A DNA stretch of 64,000 bases from an uncultured Lachnospiraceae bacterium (GCA_910577115.1 CAJTMC010000010.1:1-64000), one strand, 5' to 3'; positions 44,268 through 53,569 are shown, counted from the first letter of the stretch. Program-made: numbers and translations. Notes: generated from the letters alone by a model not told the origin.

Positions 44268-44436
44268 AATTATGAAAAAGAGCGCAATATAAGTACTGCA
44301 GAAAAAAAGTACATTACATTTTTCGCAGGGACTGTTATAGAATCCTCTTTGGATACAGTCAGGAGTTGTATTCTTCTTGAGCAGGATAATCATATTTATA
44401 ATATTGTACAGTCAGGCTGGAGGAGGTGCAAATGAA

Positions 44437-45876
44437 TTATCCTGGCTGTAAGGATTTACAATAGAGATGTCCTTTAAACTCGTGGAAAAGACTTTCTTCT
44501 TTTTTGCTCATAAATATAGTCAGCTCGTCTTTTTGGAAAGCTAACTGAAACTGAACACAACCGACATACGCGTCAATAATATGTGCCTTTATGAATAAAG
44601 TACCGTCAAAAAGCCACGCGCCGCTTGCTGCATATTTTTGCTCATAAATGGGGAAAATGCCTGTCTGCATTGTTCCCATGCCAAAACGAATCTCATATGG
44701 CGTCTGCTGATAAGTAAAAGACAGCGTGCCGACATTTTTCTGAAACTGAACACAGAAGTTTTGGAATTTGGAACCTTCTGTTTGAACAGAGTATATCTTG
44801 TTATTTATTTCACAAACAGTTTCCGGTGCCGGAGCGCCCTCTAAAGGTTTTACGGTAAGAGAAGCACATGTATCATGAAGATGTTGTGCCGCATTTTGCT
44901 CGTAGGGAAGCGCGTCATTTTGTATATAGGGAAGAATTTCTTCATACAGCGCATCATAAATCTGCTGATTACCTCCCTGTACAGTTTGCGTATCCGCAGT
45001 GGTTACACAGATAAGCTCATAATCAGGCAGGAAAATAATGAGCTGCCCCCCCATTCCGTAGCACGTAAACCCGTTTCTTTCATTACGCCAAAACTGCAAT
45101 CCATACCCCTGTGCCTCGCTTGGAAGAGGAGCTGTCACACAGGTTTCCGTCAAAGGAGATACTGCCAAATCAATATAAGAAGGCGATATAAGCTGCTTTC
45201 CCAAGACAAACCCCCTGTGCGCGATAAAATACCCAAATTTCATCATATCCAAAGGGAGCGCAACCAAACCGCTTCCTCCCATTGACACCCCAAAAGGGTC
45301 TTTGATCATATAAGAGTTTTCCGAAAATCCAAGAATATCCAGTTTCTTTTTGATATAGTCAAGCATATCGCCTCCGGTCAGTTTTTCGACCAGGGCGCAG
45401 AGCGTGTGTGGTGACGATGTATCATAATGGAACAGCGTTCCGGAAGGATGCGTGGGAGGTACCGTAAAAAAACTTTTTACCCAGTCAGATGACATGTCAA
45501 CCTTGTACGTGGTAGAGGCATGGCATGTGCGCATCATCAGCATGTCCCTGATGGTCATTTGGGCAATCCAAGGGTGTACTTTATCAGGCAGCTTTTCCGG
45601 AAAATATTGAATAATCGGATCGTCCAAAGCAATTTTGCCCTCGTCAATCAGCAGACCGATTGCAATAGAAGTAAAGTTTTTGCTGATAGAAAACATTCGG
45701 TGCAGACTGTCCGCGCTGCAAGGGGCATAATATCCCTCAAAAATCAGCTTGTCATGGTGCATGAGAAGAAGGCTGTGCATGGGAATCTGCCGTTTTTGCA
45801 GCCTTTCTATGAATTGAATGATGCAGTTGCTTGGAATACCGGTTTCTTCCGGTGTGGCTTTTTCAAATGTAAGCAT
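44437..45876 (-). CDS. Serine hydrolase of the beta-lactamase/PBP4* family
   Basis: 479 residues, reverse strand, no signal peptide. The acyl-enzyme motif SISK (Ser63, Lys66) and YDTSS (second motif) fit class C beta-lactamase-like hydrolases; GMGGQ stands where HxG/KTG is usual. The C-terminal 150 residues are beta-rich. Without an export signal it is more likely an esterase or D-peptidase acting inside the cell than a resistance enzyme. Confidence 0.85.
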   Translation of the reverse strand: MLTFEKATPEETGIPSNCIIQFIERLQKRQIPMHSLLLMHHDKLIFEGYYAPCSADSLHRMFSISKNFTSIAIGLLIDEGKIALDDPIIQYFPEKLPDKVHPWIAQMTIRDMLMMRTCHASTTYKVDMSSDWVKSFFTVPPTHPSGTLFHYDTSSPHTLCALVEKLTGGDMLDYIKKKLDILGFSENSYMIKDPFGVSMGGSGLVALPLDMMKFGYFIAHRGFVLGKQLISPSYIDLAVSPLTETCVTAPLPSEAQGYGLQFWRNERNGFTCYGMGGQLIIFLPDYELICVTTADTQTVQGGNQQIYDALYEEILPYIQNDALPYEQNAAQHLHDTCASLTVKPLEGAPAPETVCEINNKIYSVQTEGSKFQNFCVQFQKNVGTLSFTYQQTPYEIRFGMGTMQTGIFPIYEQKYAASGAWLFDGTLFIKAHIIDAYVGCVQFQLAFQKDELTIFMSKKEESLFHEFKGHLYCKSLQPG

Positions 45877-46117
45877 GTTGTTTTCCGCCTTTCAAAATGG
45901 GTAATTTATACAAAATATCCGTCCTTATCCGCATTGACAGTCTTGCGCTCTAAAGGCATAACTGTTCAATCGCGTTTAATGTCCGCTGCTGAAGTGTCAT
46001 TTTATGCACGTCCTTTCATAAAATTACAGGAAGCCGGTAAGTCTGCCTTCTCAATAAAATCTTATCATGGATTGTTTTTTTAGGCAATGAAAACCGATAA
46101 GTTTTCTGATAAAGCGA

Positions 46118-46222
46118 ATGACGTTCCGAATTTTTTATAGTATAATGTCACTAGACATTTATGTACCCGAATAGGAATGAATGTACGTTGATTGTGGAGT
46201 AATTGTCATATCATATTGACAA
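46118..46222 (+). promoter_or_regulatory. Promoter and palindromes upstream of the two-component genes
   Basis: ATGACG (46118-46123) and a perfect TATAAT (46141-46146) are 17 bases apart. AATGTC and GACATT (46144-46159) flank the likely RNA start, and TTGTCA and TGACAA (46203-46222) form a second inverted repeat in the leader. Either could be an operator for the response regulator. The rest of 45877-46117 shows no gene. Confidence 0.6.
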
Positions 46223-46247
46223 ACTTATAACAAGGAGTTTCGTATTT

Positions 46248-46967
46248 ATGCAAACAACAAACAACGATATCAAACAAAAAATTCTGCTGATTGAAGACGA
46301 CACCGAAATCAGCGATATGCTAAAAAACTTTCTGATGACCGAAAACTTTGAAGTCATAACTGCCTATGACGGAGAGAGCGCCTGCGAACAGTTTTATGCA
46401 GATGCATACAGTCTGGTACTGCTCGACTTGATGATACCGAAAAAGAGCGGAATGGAAGTGATGAAAGTCATCAGACAAAACAGCACAGTGCCAATCATTA
46501 TTCTATCCGCAAAAGATACCGATTCCGACAAGACATTGGGACTAAGTCTTGGGGCAGACGACTACGTCACAAAGCCCTTTTCTGTTACAGAAGTATTGGC
46601 TAGAATCAAGGCGAATATCCGAAGAAATACACAATATGCGGCAAGTGTGGAAAAAGAAGAATTCGTCATCACAAAAGGCGCGCTTACAATCAATTTCAAT
46701 AATTATTCCATATGCAAAAACGGGAAGAATATCGAATTAACGGCAAAGGAATTTGAAATCTTAAAGCTGCTGATGAAAAATCCCAAAAAGGTCTATACCA
46801 AAGAGCAAATTTATGCGCTGGTATGGAATGATGTGTATGTCGGTGATGAAAATGCCGTCAATGTGCACATCAGCAGACTGCGCAACAAAATAGAGGACAA
46901 TCCCCGCAATCCGCAGTATGTTGTCACTGTTTGGGGAATCGGCTATAAATTAGGAGATGTGGAATGA
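46248..46967 (+). CDS. OmpR-family response regulator
   Basis: 239 residues. The receiver domain has the acidic pocket LLIEDD, the phosphate acceptor Asp60 in LLDLMIP, and the conserved Lys in YVTKPF. The winged-helix domain includes ELTAKEFEILKLLM and VNVHISRLRNKIE. ATG 46248 follows CAAGGAG; an upstream TTG would place the palindrome inside the gene. It overlaps the kinase gene by four bases. Likely target: the ABC transporter downstream. Confidence 0.95.
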   Translation: MQTTNNDIKQKILLIEDDTEISDMLKNFLMTENFEVITAYDGESACEQFYADAYSLVLLDLMIPKKSGMEVMKVIRQNSTVPIIILSAKDTDSDKTLGLSLGADDYVTKPFSVTEVLARIKANIRRNTQYAASVEKEEFVITKGALTINFNNYSICKNGKNIELTAKEFEILKLLMKNPKKVYTKEQIYALVWNDVYVGDENAVNVHISRLRNKIEDNPRNPQYVVTVWGIGYKLGDVE

Positions 46968-47923
46968 GTGGTCAATTAATGCTGTTTTTGGGGATAAGTA
47001 TCATCATTTTACTGTTGGTAATTATTTGTTACCGGCAGTTTCTTTTTGTGAGAGGAATGCGGGCGAACCTGAAAAAAGTCAGTGAGAAACTGTCGACTAT
47101 TTTGGAGCAGGACAGTGACGAAAAAGTGATGGTTTTTACGGACGATAAAGCATTACAGGACTTAATCGGACAGATTAACCGGATGCTTTTGAATCGTCAG
47201 AAAATAAAAGCGGATTACAGAAAGCAGGAGCTGTCTTCAAAGAAAATGCTTGCAAACATTTCACATGATGTCAAAACGCCGCTGACCGTTATTTTGGGAT
47301 ATTTGGAAATCCTGCGCATGGACAGGAAAGAGGACGAAGGACTGCAAAAGGTAGAGGTAAAAGCAAAACAGGTTGTGGAAATGATGAACCAGTTTTTTAC
47401 GCTGGCAAAGCTTGAGGCAGGGGATACGTCTATTGAGATGACAAAAATTAACATCAGCGAATTGTGCAGAGAGAATGTGTTGGGATTTTATGAATTGCTG
47501 CTGCAAAAGGAGTTTACGGTCGATATTGCGATTCCGGAGCATAATATTTTTGTGCAGGGCGAAAAGGAATCCATAGACCGGATTTTAAGCAATCTGCTGT
47601 CAAATGCCATACGCTACGGCAGCGACGGAAAATACATCGGCATTTTTCTGCGGGAAGAACCGGACTTTGTTTCCATTGATGTGGTTGACAAGGGGAAAGG
47701 AATCGAAAAAGCATTTGCGGCAAGTGTCTTTGAACGGCTTTACACAATGGAGGATTCCCGCAACCGGCAGATACAGGGAAACGGCTTGGGACTGACGATT
47801 GTCAAAAACCTCGCGCAGCAGATGGGCGGAGATATTTTGCTGGAGAGTGAACCGTATGTAAAGACAGTGTTTACGGTGAAATTAAAACCATTTTTAAAGT
47901 TTCCTATAGAACCGACCACATAA
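46964..47923 (+). CDS. Sensor histidine kinase with a single membrane helix
   Basis: 319 residues. One N-terminal helix (about 4-28) and almost no outside region, then a DHp domain with His101 in ANISHDVKTPL and an HATPase domain (NLLSNAIRYGSDG, DKGKGIE, GNGLGLTIVK). Kinases this short on the outside often sense through a partner transporter, as with BceS-type systems. The last codons are part of a 29-base repeat. Confidence 0.93.
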   Translation: MSGQLMLFLGISIIILLLVIICYRQFLFVRGMRANLKKVSEKLSTILEQDSDEKVMVFTDDKALQDLIGQINRMLLNRQKIKADYRKQELSSKKMLANISHDVKTPLTVILGYLEILRMDRKEDEGLQKVEVKAKQVVEMMNQFFTLAKLEAGDTSIEMTKINISELCRENVLGFYELLLQKEFTVDIAIPEHNIFVQGEKESIDRILSNLLSNAIRYGSDGKYIGIFLREEPDFVSIDVVDKGKGIEKAFAASVFERLYTMEDSRNRQIQGNGLGLTIVKNLAQQMGGDILLESEPYVKTVFTVKLKPFLKFPIEPTT

Positions 47924-47998
47924 GAAATGAACCTTTAAACGAAAAGAATGCCAAGTGTTCTTTTACAGATATAGAACCGACAACATAAAAAATGAACC
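47905..47998 (+). repeat. 29-bp direct repeat at the end of the kinase gene
   Basis: TATAGAACCGACCACATAAG (continuing AAATGAACC; 47905-47933) recurs at 47970-47998 with two base changes, 65 bases later. Each copy contains two GAACC half-sites 20 bases apart. The first copy includes the kinase stop codon. The second lies just before the ABC promoter, so response-regulator binding is possible. Confidence 0.7.
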
Positions 47999-48019
47999 GC
48001 GAAAGAAATTCGTAAGAAT

Positions 48020-48054
48020 TTTGCAAGAGTTTTGCAAAACGAAACCGTTACAAT
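48020..48054 (+). promoter_or_regulatory. Putative activator-dependent promoter of the ABC transporter
   Basis: TACAAT at 48049-48054 is a good -10 element, but the expected -35 position has only AGAGTT. TTTTGCAA occurs twice in this region, 11 bases apart (about 48020 and 48031), the spacing of OmpR-type half-sites. This suggests activation by the adjacent response regulator. Confidence 0.5.
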
Positions 48055-48144
48055 AGTTTTTGTTAGTAGGAAATCGCGACAGTATAAATCATTTAGGGAG
48101 AACGCGATGGCAAATCGCAAGATTTGATATTGCGTTTTCTGAAT

Positions 48145-48172
48145 GCGTCGCTGCCGGGCGACGCTATTTTTT
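48145..48172 (+). terminator. Intrinsic terminator in the ABC transporter leader
   Basis: GCGTCGC pairs perfectly with GCGACGC around a six-base loop, followed by TATTTTTT. It lies 20 bases before the start codon and inside the transcript predicted from the promoter above, so it could attenuate. A GCGAC at about 48073 could compete for the left arm. Confidence 0.7.
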
Positions 48173-48191
48173 AGAAAGGGGGCAGCAAAGT

Positions 48192-49106
48192 ATGTCAAAT
48201 ATTATACAAACATATCAACTAACAAAAACCATTGACGGGAAAGAAATTGTCAAAGATGTCAATCTTCATGTCAAAAAAGGAGAAATTTACGGGTTTTTAG
48301 GGCCGAATGGTGCAGGCAAGACGACTGTGATGAAAATGATTACCAACCTTTGGAAACCGACCGCGGGAACGGTTGCGCTGTTCGGGGAGGAACTGACGCC
48401 GACATCGTATGAGGTCTTAAAGCGAATGGGAAGCGTCATTGAATTTCCCTGCTTCTATGACCATATGAGCGGGAAAGAAAACTTGCAGCTTCACTGTGAG
48501 TATATGGGGTATTATATGCCCGACAGTGTGGATAAAACGCTTGCGATGTTGGGATTATCGGAAGCAGCCAAAAAGAGCGTGAAAAAGTACTCATTGGGAA
48601 TGAAGCAGCGTTTGGGAATTGCGCGCGCCATTCTATGCAGACCGGAGCTGCTAGTACTTGACGAGCCGACAAACGGTTTGGATCCGGCGGGAATGAAGCA
48701 GATTCGGGATTTGCTTCAAATGCTGTGCACAGAATATGGAATGACGATTCTCATTTCCAGCCATATCCTTTCTGAAGTCGAAAGTATCGCGGACACGATT
48801 GGCGTGATTCATCATGGAATGATGCGAAAAGAAATCTCCATGAAGGAAATTTCCGAGATGAATACGGAATATATTGCGCTTGACGTAGAGGATATAAAAA
48901 AGGCGGCTTATGTTTTAGCGGAGCAGATGAATCTGAACAATTTCAAGGTATTTGACGCGCACAATATCCGCATTTATGATGACAAAATTACCACAATGGA
49001 ATTGTCGAAGGTATTGACCGAAAATGAGGTCGATATTTGTGCGATTGGCAGAAAATCGGAGCGTTTGGAGGATTATTTCTTAAAGCTGACTGAGGAGACA
49101 GTGTGA
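48192..49106 (+). CDS. ABC transporter ATPase, bacitracin/lantibiotic-resistance type
   Basis: 304 residues. Walker A GPNGAGKTT (37-45), signature YSLGMKQRLGIA, Walker B LLVLDEPTNGLDPAG and ISSHILSEVE are intact. The C-terminal extension of about 90 residues is typical of the BcrA/LanF group. GAAAGGGGG precedes ATG 48192; the in-frame upstream reading passes through the terminator. It powers the permease encoded next. Together with the kinase and regulator it forms a peptide-antibiotic sensing and export module. Confidence 0.93.
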   Translation: MSNIIQTYQLTKTIDGKEIVKDVNLHVKKGEIYGFLGPNGAGKTTVMKMITNLWKPTAGTVALFGEELTPTSYEVLKRMGSVIEFPCFYDHMSGKENLQLHCEYMGYYMPDSVDKTLAMLGLSEAAKKSVKKYSLGMKQRLGIARAILCRPELLVLDEPTNGLDPAGMKQIRDLLQMLCTEYGMTILISSHILSEVESIADTIGVIHHGMMRKEISMKEISEMNTEYIALDVEDIKKAAYVLAEQMNLNNFKVFDAHNIRIYDDKITTMELSKVLTENEVDICAIGRKSERLEDYFLKLTEETV

Positions 49107-49152
49107 AGAGATTTTCAACTACGTTCTTCATTCATAAATGGAGGGAAATGAA

Positions 49153-49842
49153 ATGTTAAAATTAATTCGTTTGGAATGGAAGAAAAATAATATCGGAAAG
49201 TATATCCGCAACACGCTGATTATGACGGTGATTCTTTCGCTTTTGCTTGTCGGCATGGCAGGAGAGCTGGAGGCGGTTGAAACGGTGCAGTCATATGGAA
49301 CAAGTATGACGAATGCCGCTATAGACCTCTTTATGAATATGGCATATATCATTTTTACGGGTGTCATGTTATCGTCTTTTATTGTGGGCGCTTATGAAAA
49401 AAGAACAATGCATCTGATGTTTTCCTATCCAATTAACCGGAAGAAAATTTTGCTGTCAAAGATGGCTGCTGTGTGGATTTTTAACTTTGTGGCGATGGTA
49501 ATCAGCAAGCTGTTTGTTTATATGCTGCTGATTTTGCTGAAACCGTTTCTTGGAATATCCGCGGCTGGAATTGCGTTCGGCGCATTGTCTTTTTGGCTGG
49601 ATATTATTCTTGGCTCGGCGGTGATGGTGAGTATCAGCTATATTGCGCTTCCTGTTGGCTTGCTGATGAAGTCTTCCAAAGCAGCGATTGTGACTGCTGT
49701 GATTATCACTTTTTTGACGCAGGGCAATATCGGAACGGCAACTTTGGTAAACAATATACCGTTTTATGCCTTTTTGATTATTCTTGCGGCTTGGGCGGTG
49801 TTTTTGTCGATACATCGCGTGGAAGTGCGGGACTTGCCGTAA
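49153..49842 (+). CDS. ABC transporter permease (ABC-2, lantibiotic immunity type)
   Basis: 229 residues, six membrane helices, N-terminal LIRLEWKKNNIGKYI, the usual start of LanE/LanG-type permeases. GGAGGG lies nine bases before ATG 49153. It is 46 bases after the ATPase gene and followed by a terminator. No second permease gene is present, so the transporter would be a homodimer or lacks a partner. Confidence 0.88.
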   Translation: MLKLIRLEWKKNNIGKYIRNTLIMTVILSLLLVGMAGELEAVETVQSYGTSMTNAAIDLFMNMAYIIFTGVMLSSFIVGAYEKRTMHLMFSYPINRKKILLSKMAAVWIFNFVAMVISKLFVYMLLILLKPFLGISAAGIAFGALSFWLDIILGSAVMVSISYIALPVGLLMKSSKAAIVTAVIITFLTQGNIGTATLVNNIPFYAFLIILAAWAVFLSIHRVEVRDLP

Positions 49843-49879
49843 TGCTGTAAGAGAAGTTTATTGATAGGTCATTTGTCGG

Positions 49880-49914
49880 AACAGAGGAGTTGAAGTGTCG
49901 ACTTCTCTGTTTTT
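49880..49914 (+). terminator. Rho-independent terminator
   Basis: ACAGAGGAGTTG pairs with CGACTTCTCTGT (with a mismatch) and is followed by TTTT. It ends the ABC transporter transcript. Confidence 0.8.
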
Positions 49915-50008
49915 GGCATTTTATGTCGTAAAAGCGGCAAAATACAGCCGCGCATCTTGCAAGAGCAAAATGGTTTGATACAATGGAGCCTGTAAGGAGG
50001 TGAACGGA

Positions 50009-50254
50009 TTGCGAATCGATATTGAGGTAGCAAAAAGAACAACTGTAATGCTGATTGCTGTGGTTGCGTTAATCGGTATATTTGTCTGGCTTTTTGGGTG
50101 GTTTCCGGTTGATGAACCGAGATATTGGTTCTGCTTTTTCGTTTGCTTTGGAATCAGCTTTGCAGCCAGTGTGACTGCGTCAGCGTGGAAGGAGAATATG
50201 GATAATCGGCGCTTGGAGGAAGGGTTAAGGCGTTTAAAGGAGGAACAGCGTTAG
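50009..50254 (+). CDS. Small membrane protein
   Basis: 81 residues from a TTG start with a perfect AAGGAGG eight bases upstream (a GTG overlapping that site is less likely). Two membrane helices (about 13-31 and 38-58), then a charged tail (RRLEEGLRRLKEEQR). It resembles small DUF-type membrane proteins, but I cannot name a family. Confidence 0.65.
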   Translation: MRIDIEVAKRTTVMLIAVVALIGIFVWLFGWFPVDEPRYWFCFFVCFGISFAASVTASAWKENMDNRRLEEGLRRLKEEQR

Positions 50255-50365
50255 GCTTTTTTATTTCTGAGCTATTCCTAATCCGGCATGGTTTTGCTTT
50301 ACAAGAAACTGTATTATCGGATATACTAAAGTTGAACAGCAGGTCGTGAAAAATGGAGGATTGAA

Positions 50366-52072
50366 ATGGATTACAAACCGCTTCCGGTAGGAGTAGATAA
50401 TTTTGAAAAGTTAGTGACGAGAGGATACTATTTTATTGATAAGACATGGTATATGAAAGAGCTGTTGGATCGGAAAGGTGATGTTAATTTATTCACCCGT
50501 CCGCGGCGTTTCGGTAAGACGCTCAATATGAGTATGTTACAGTATTTTTTTGAGGATATGCGTACAGACGACGGGGAGAAACAGGACAACGCCTACCTTT
50601 TTGAAAACATGAAAATTATGCAGGCAGGGGAGCAGTATCTTGCGCATATGGGAAAGTATCCTGTTATTAATTTAACATTAAAAGATGCGAAGCAGCCGAA
50701 TTTTGAATTGGCGTATGAGGCGATTAAGTGGCAGATTGCGGACGAGTATGCGAGGCATGCTTATATTTTGAACGATGAAAAATTTTCTGATGAAAAAGAG
50801 GCATATTTGAAGATTAAGAGAAGGACAGCCGACCGCAGTGCATATAATAATTCCATTAAGTTCTTGTCGCAGTGTCTTGAGAAGTACTATGGCAGAAAAG
50901 TAATTATTTTGATTGACGAATATGACGTACCGCTGGAAAATGCTTTTACGGAAAAATTTTATGAAGAAATGATAGGATTTATCCGTTCTTTATTTGAAGC
51001 TGCCTTTAAAACAAACGGCAGCCTTGAGTTTGCTGTGATAACAGGCTGCTTGCGGATTTCAAAAGAAAGTATCTTCACAGGATTAAACAATCTTGAAGTA
51101 ATATCCATACTTGACTGGAATTATGGGAAATATTTCGGCTTTACGGAGGAAGAAGTAAAAAAACTCTGTACAGACTGCGGCTTAGAACATAAATATGACC
51201 TTATCAAGGAATGGTACAACGGATATATTTTCGGAAATACCAATGTATATAACCCTTGGAGTGTTATCCGCTATGTGAAAGCATTAACAAGCCATGAGGA
51301 AGAATTTCCGCATTCCTATTGGGCAAACACGTCCTCCAATGTTGTTGTGCGCAAATTAATTGAAATGGCAGATGACAGCGTAAAGGGAGAACTGGAAAAT
51401 CTGATTGACGGCGGAACAATCGAAAAGCCAATCCACGAGGATATCACATACGGAGAAGTGTATGAGAACATGGACAACCTGTGGAATTTTATGTTTTTCA
51501 CGGGATATTTCAGAAAAGTGAGTGAACGAATGGGAGAGGATGATACACGCTATCTGACACTAATGATACCCAATCGGGAGGTCCGATATATTTTCCGCGA
51601 GAAAATAATGGCATGGTTTGAACGGAAAATGAAGGAGCGGGATTTGACACGACTCCATACGGCTTTTGTAAACAAAGATACAAAGACACTCGAGGAAGAA
51701 TTAACAGACATTTTATACGAAACAATCAGCTCCTTTGACGAGAGCGAAAACTATTATCATGGTCTTGTTGCAGGGCTGCTGTCCGGCATGAAAGGCTACC
51801 GTACAAAGTCCAACCGCGAATCGGGAAAAGGAAGATGTGATTTGTTTGTGAAACCTGTGTCAAGAAGAAAGGAAGCCTTTATCGTGGAGTTTAAGACTAC
51901 AAAAAAGATGAAGGCGCTTGACGCAAAGGCTGAGGAGGCATTGGAGCAGATTAAAGACAAAAAGTATGCGCTGGAGCTGGAAGAGGACGGTTACGATTAT
52001 TATAACAGCTACGGGATTTCCTTTTGCGGAAAAGACTGCTGCGTCAAGCTGCGGGAGGAGATAACACAGTGA
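50366..52072 (+). CDS. AAA-ATPase-like/PD-(D/E)XK nuclease-domain protein
   Basis: 568 residues. The start (LPVGVDNFEKLVTRGYYFID) and FTRPRRFGKTLNMSML (a P-loop variant) are typical of the AAA-ATPase-like family. LIDEYDVPLENA is its Walker B region. The C-terminal domain ends in the nuclease motif GKGRCDLFV and VEFKTTK (D and ExK). These proteins are abundant and often multi-copy in gut Firmicutes and Bacteroidetes; function is unproven, with a nuclease or defence role inferred. The stop overlaps the DUF1848 start. Confidence 0.9.
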   Translation: MDYKPLPVGVDNFEKLVTRGYYFIDKTWYMKELLDRKGDVNLFTRPRRFGKTLNMSMLQYFFEDMRTDDGEKQDNAYLFENMKIMQAGEQYLAHMGKYPVINLTLKDAKQPNFELAYEAIKWQIADEYARHAYILNDEKFSDEKEAYLKIKRRTADRSAYNNSIKFLSQCLEKYYGRKVIILIDEYDVPLENAFTEKFYEEMIGFIRSLFEAAFKTNGSLEFAVITGCLRISKESIFTGLNNLEVISILDWNYGKYFGFTEEEVKKLCTDCGLEHKYDLIKEWYNGYIFGNTNVYNPWSVIRYVKALTSHEEEFPHSYWANTSSNVVVRKLIEMADDSVKGELENLIDGGTIEKPIHEDITYGEVYENMDNLWNFMFFTGYFRKVSERMGEDDTRYLTLMIPNREVRYIFREKIMAWFERKMKERDLTRLHTAFVNKDTKTLEEELTDILYETISSFDESENYYHGLVAGLLSGMKGYRTKSNRESGKGRCDLFVKPVSRRKEAFIVEFKTTKKMKALDAKAEEALEQIKDKKYALELEEDGYDYYNSYGISFCGKDCCVKLREEITQ

Positions 52073-53010
52073 TTTTAAGTGCCAGCCGCAGAACCGATAT
52101 TCCGAACTATTATTCGGAGTGGTTTTTCAACAGAATTAAAGAGGAATACCTATATGTCCGAAATCCCATGAATCCGCACCAAATTAGTAAAATCAATCTG
52201 TCCCCTGATGTTGTAGACTGTATCGTATTTTGGACAAAAAATCCAAAACCAATGCTTCCAAGATTAGAGGAATTGAACGCATATCCGTTTTACTTTCAGT
52301 TTACACTGACAGGATACGGCACGGACATCGAATGTAATGTTCCGCATAAAAAGAGTGACGTCATTTTGACCTTCCAAAACCTGTCGCGCAAAATCGGGGC
52401 ACAGAAAGTAATTTGGCGGTATGATCCGATTCTGTTTACAGACAAGTATACACCGGAGTATCATTTAAAAGCGTTTGCGGAAATTGCGCACAAACTGCGC
52501 GGTTACACAACAAAATGTGTGATTAGCTTTGTTGATACGTATGCAAAGAACCAAAAGAGCATGAAGGCGCTTCACACTTGCTTTCTGACGGAAAGCGAAG
52601 TCGTTGCGTTTGCAAAGAAAATCGCGCAGATAGCAAGTGATAATAACATGGCAGTTGCAAGCTGTGCAGAAAAAATAGATTTATCTATATGCGGAATAGA
52701 GCATAATTGCTGCATTGACAGAGCATTGATTGAACAAATTATCGGTTGTAAAATAGACGCAGGGCAGGATAAAAACCAAAGAGAAGCGTGCGGCTGCATT
52801 GAAAGCATTGATGTGGGAACATACAATACATGCAAAAACGGATGCCGATACTGCTATGCAAACCACAGTCCCGAAAGCGTTGCGAAGAACTGCCAATTAT
52901 ATGACGCGAATGCGCCGATTTTGTGCGGACAAATCACAGAGGACGATAAAATCACCGAACGGAAAGTAAAATCTCATAAAGAAAAACAACTGACGGTTTG
53001 GGATTTATAG
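52069..53010 (+). CDS. DUF1848 protein with a C-terminal CxxxCxxC cluster
   Basis: 313 residues from a GTG start that overlaps the previous stop codon and has GGGAGGAG upstream. The first residues SASRRTDIPNYYSEWFFNRI and IVFWTKNPKPML are the DUF1848 signature. The C-terminus has CGCIESIDVGTYNTCKNGCR followed by YCYA; the CKNGCRYC part matches the CxxxCxxC pattern used by radical SAM proteins to hold a 4Fe-4S cluster. Function unknown. Confidence 0.85.
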   Translation: MILSASRRTDIPNYYSEWFFNRIKEEYLYVRNPMNPHQISKINLSPDVVDCIVFWTKNPKPMLPRLEELNAYPFYFQFTLTGYGTDIECNVPHKKSDVILTFQNLSRKIGAQKVIWRYDPILFTDKYTPEYHLKAFAEIAHKLRGYTTKCVISFVDTYAKNQKSMKALHTCFLTESEVVAFAKKIAQIASDNNMAVASCAEKIDLSICGIEHNCCIDRALIEQIIGCKIDAGQDKNQREACGCIESIDVGTYNTCKNGCRYCYANHSPESVAKNCQLYDANAPILCGQITEDDKITERKVKSHKEKQLTVWDL

Positions 53011-53056
53011 GGTTCTTACTTAAGAAAATTAGAATCAGAAGGAGTATGACAGGATA

Positions 53057-53569
53057 ATGCCTAAACTTATTATAGTGAGAGGAAATTCAGGAAGTGGAAA
53101 AACATCATTGGCAAAAGCACTTCAAAAAAAGTTTGGACGCAATACCATGTTGATTTCACAAGATATGGTACGGATTCAAATGCTGAATGCTAAAGATGTG
53201 CAAGCGCTGCCGTTATTAATAAAACTACTGCAATATGGCAGGCAAAATTCGGAGATTACCATCTTAGAGGGAATCTTGGATTCGGAGTATTATACGCCAT
53301 TATTTCAAACGGCTCTTGAAGAATACGGTTCCAATATTTTTGCATTTTATTACGACCTTCCATTTGAAGAAACGCTGCTGCGTCATAATACAAAACCCAA
53401 TAAGGCGGAATTTGGGGAACAGGATATGCGCAGATGGTGGAAAGAAAAGGATTATATCGGTATCATACCCGAGAAAATCATTACAAAGGATATGAGCTTG
53501 GAAGATACGGTTGAGCTGTTAGAAAAGACAACACAAACAGGGGGAATAAGCCAAGATGTATCAATTTGA
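53057..53569 (+). CDS. P-loop kinase-like protein
   Basis: 170 residues. Walker A GNSGSGKTS at residues 9-17, then EGILDSEYYTPLF and a lid-like QDMRRWWKEKDY. It belongs to the small P-loop kinase group (AAA_33 type; nucleoside, sugar or zeta-toxin-like kinases). It overlaps the FadR-type gene by 14 bases, so it is co-transcribed with the sugar-acid regulator, but a specific substrate cannot be read. Confidence 0.75.
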   Translation: MPKLIIVRGNSGSGKTSLAKALQKKFGRNTMLISQDMVRIQMLNAKDVQALPLLIKLLQYGRQNSEITILEGILDSEYYTPLFQTALEEYGSNIFAFYYDLPFEETLLRHNTKPNKAEFGEQDMRRWWKEKDYIGIIPEKIITKDMSLEDTVELLEKTTQTGGISQDVSI

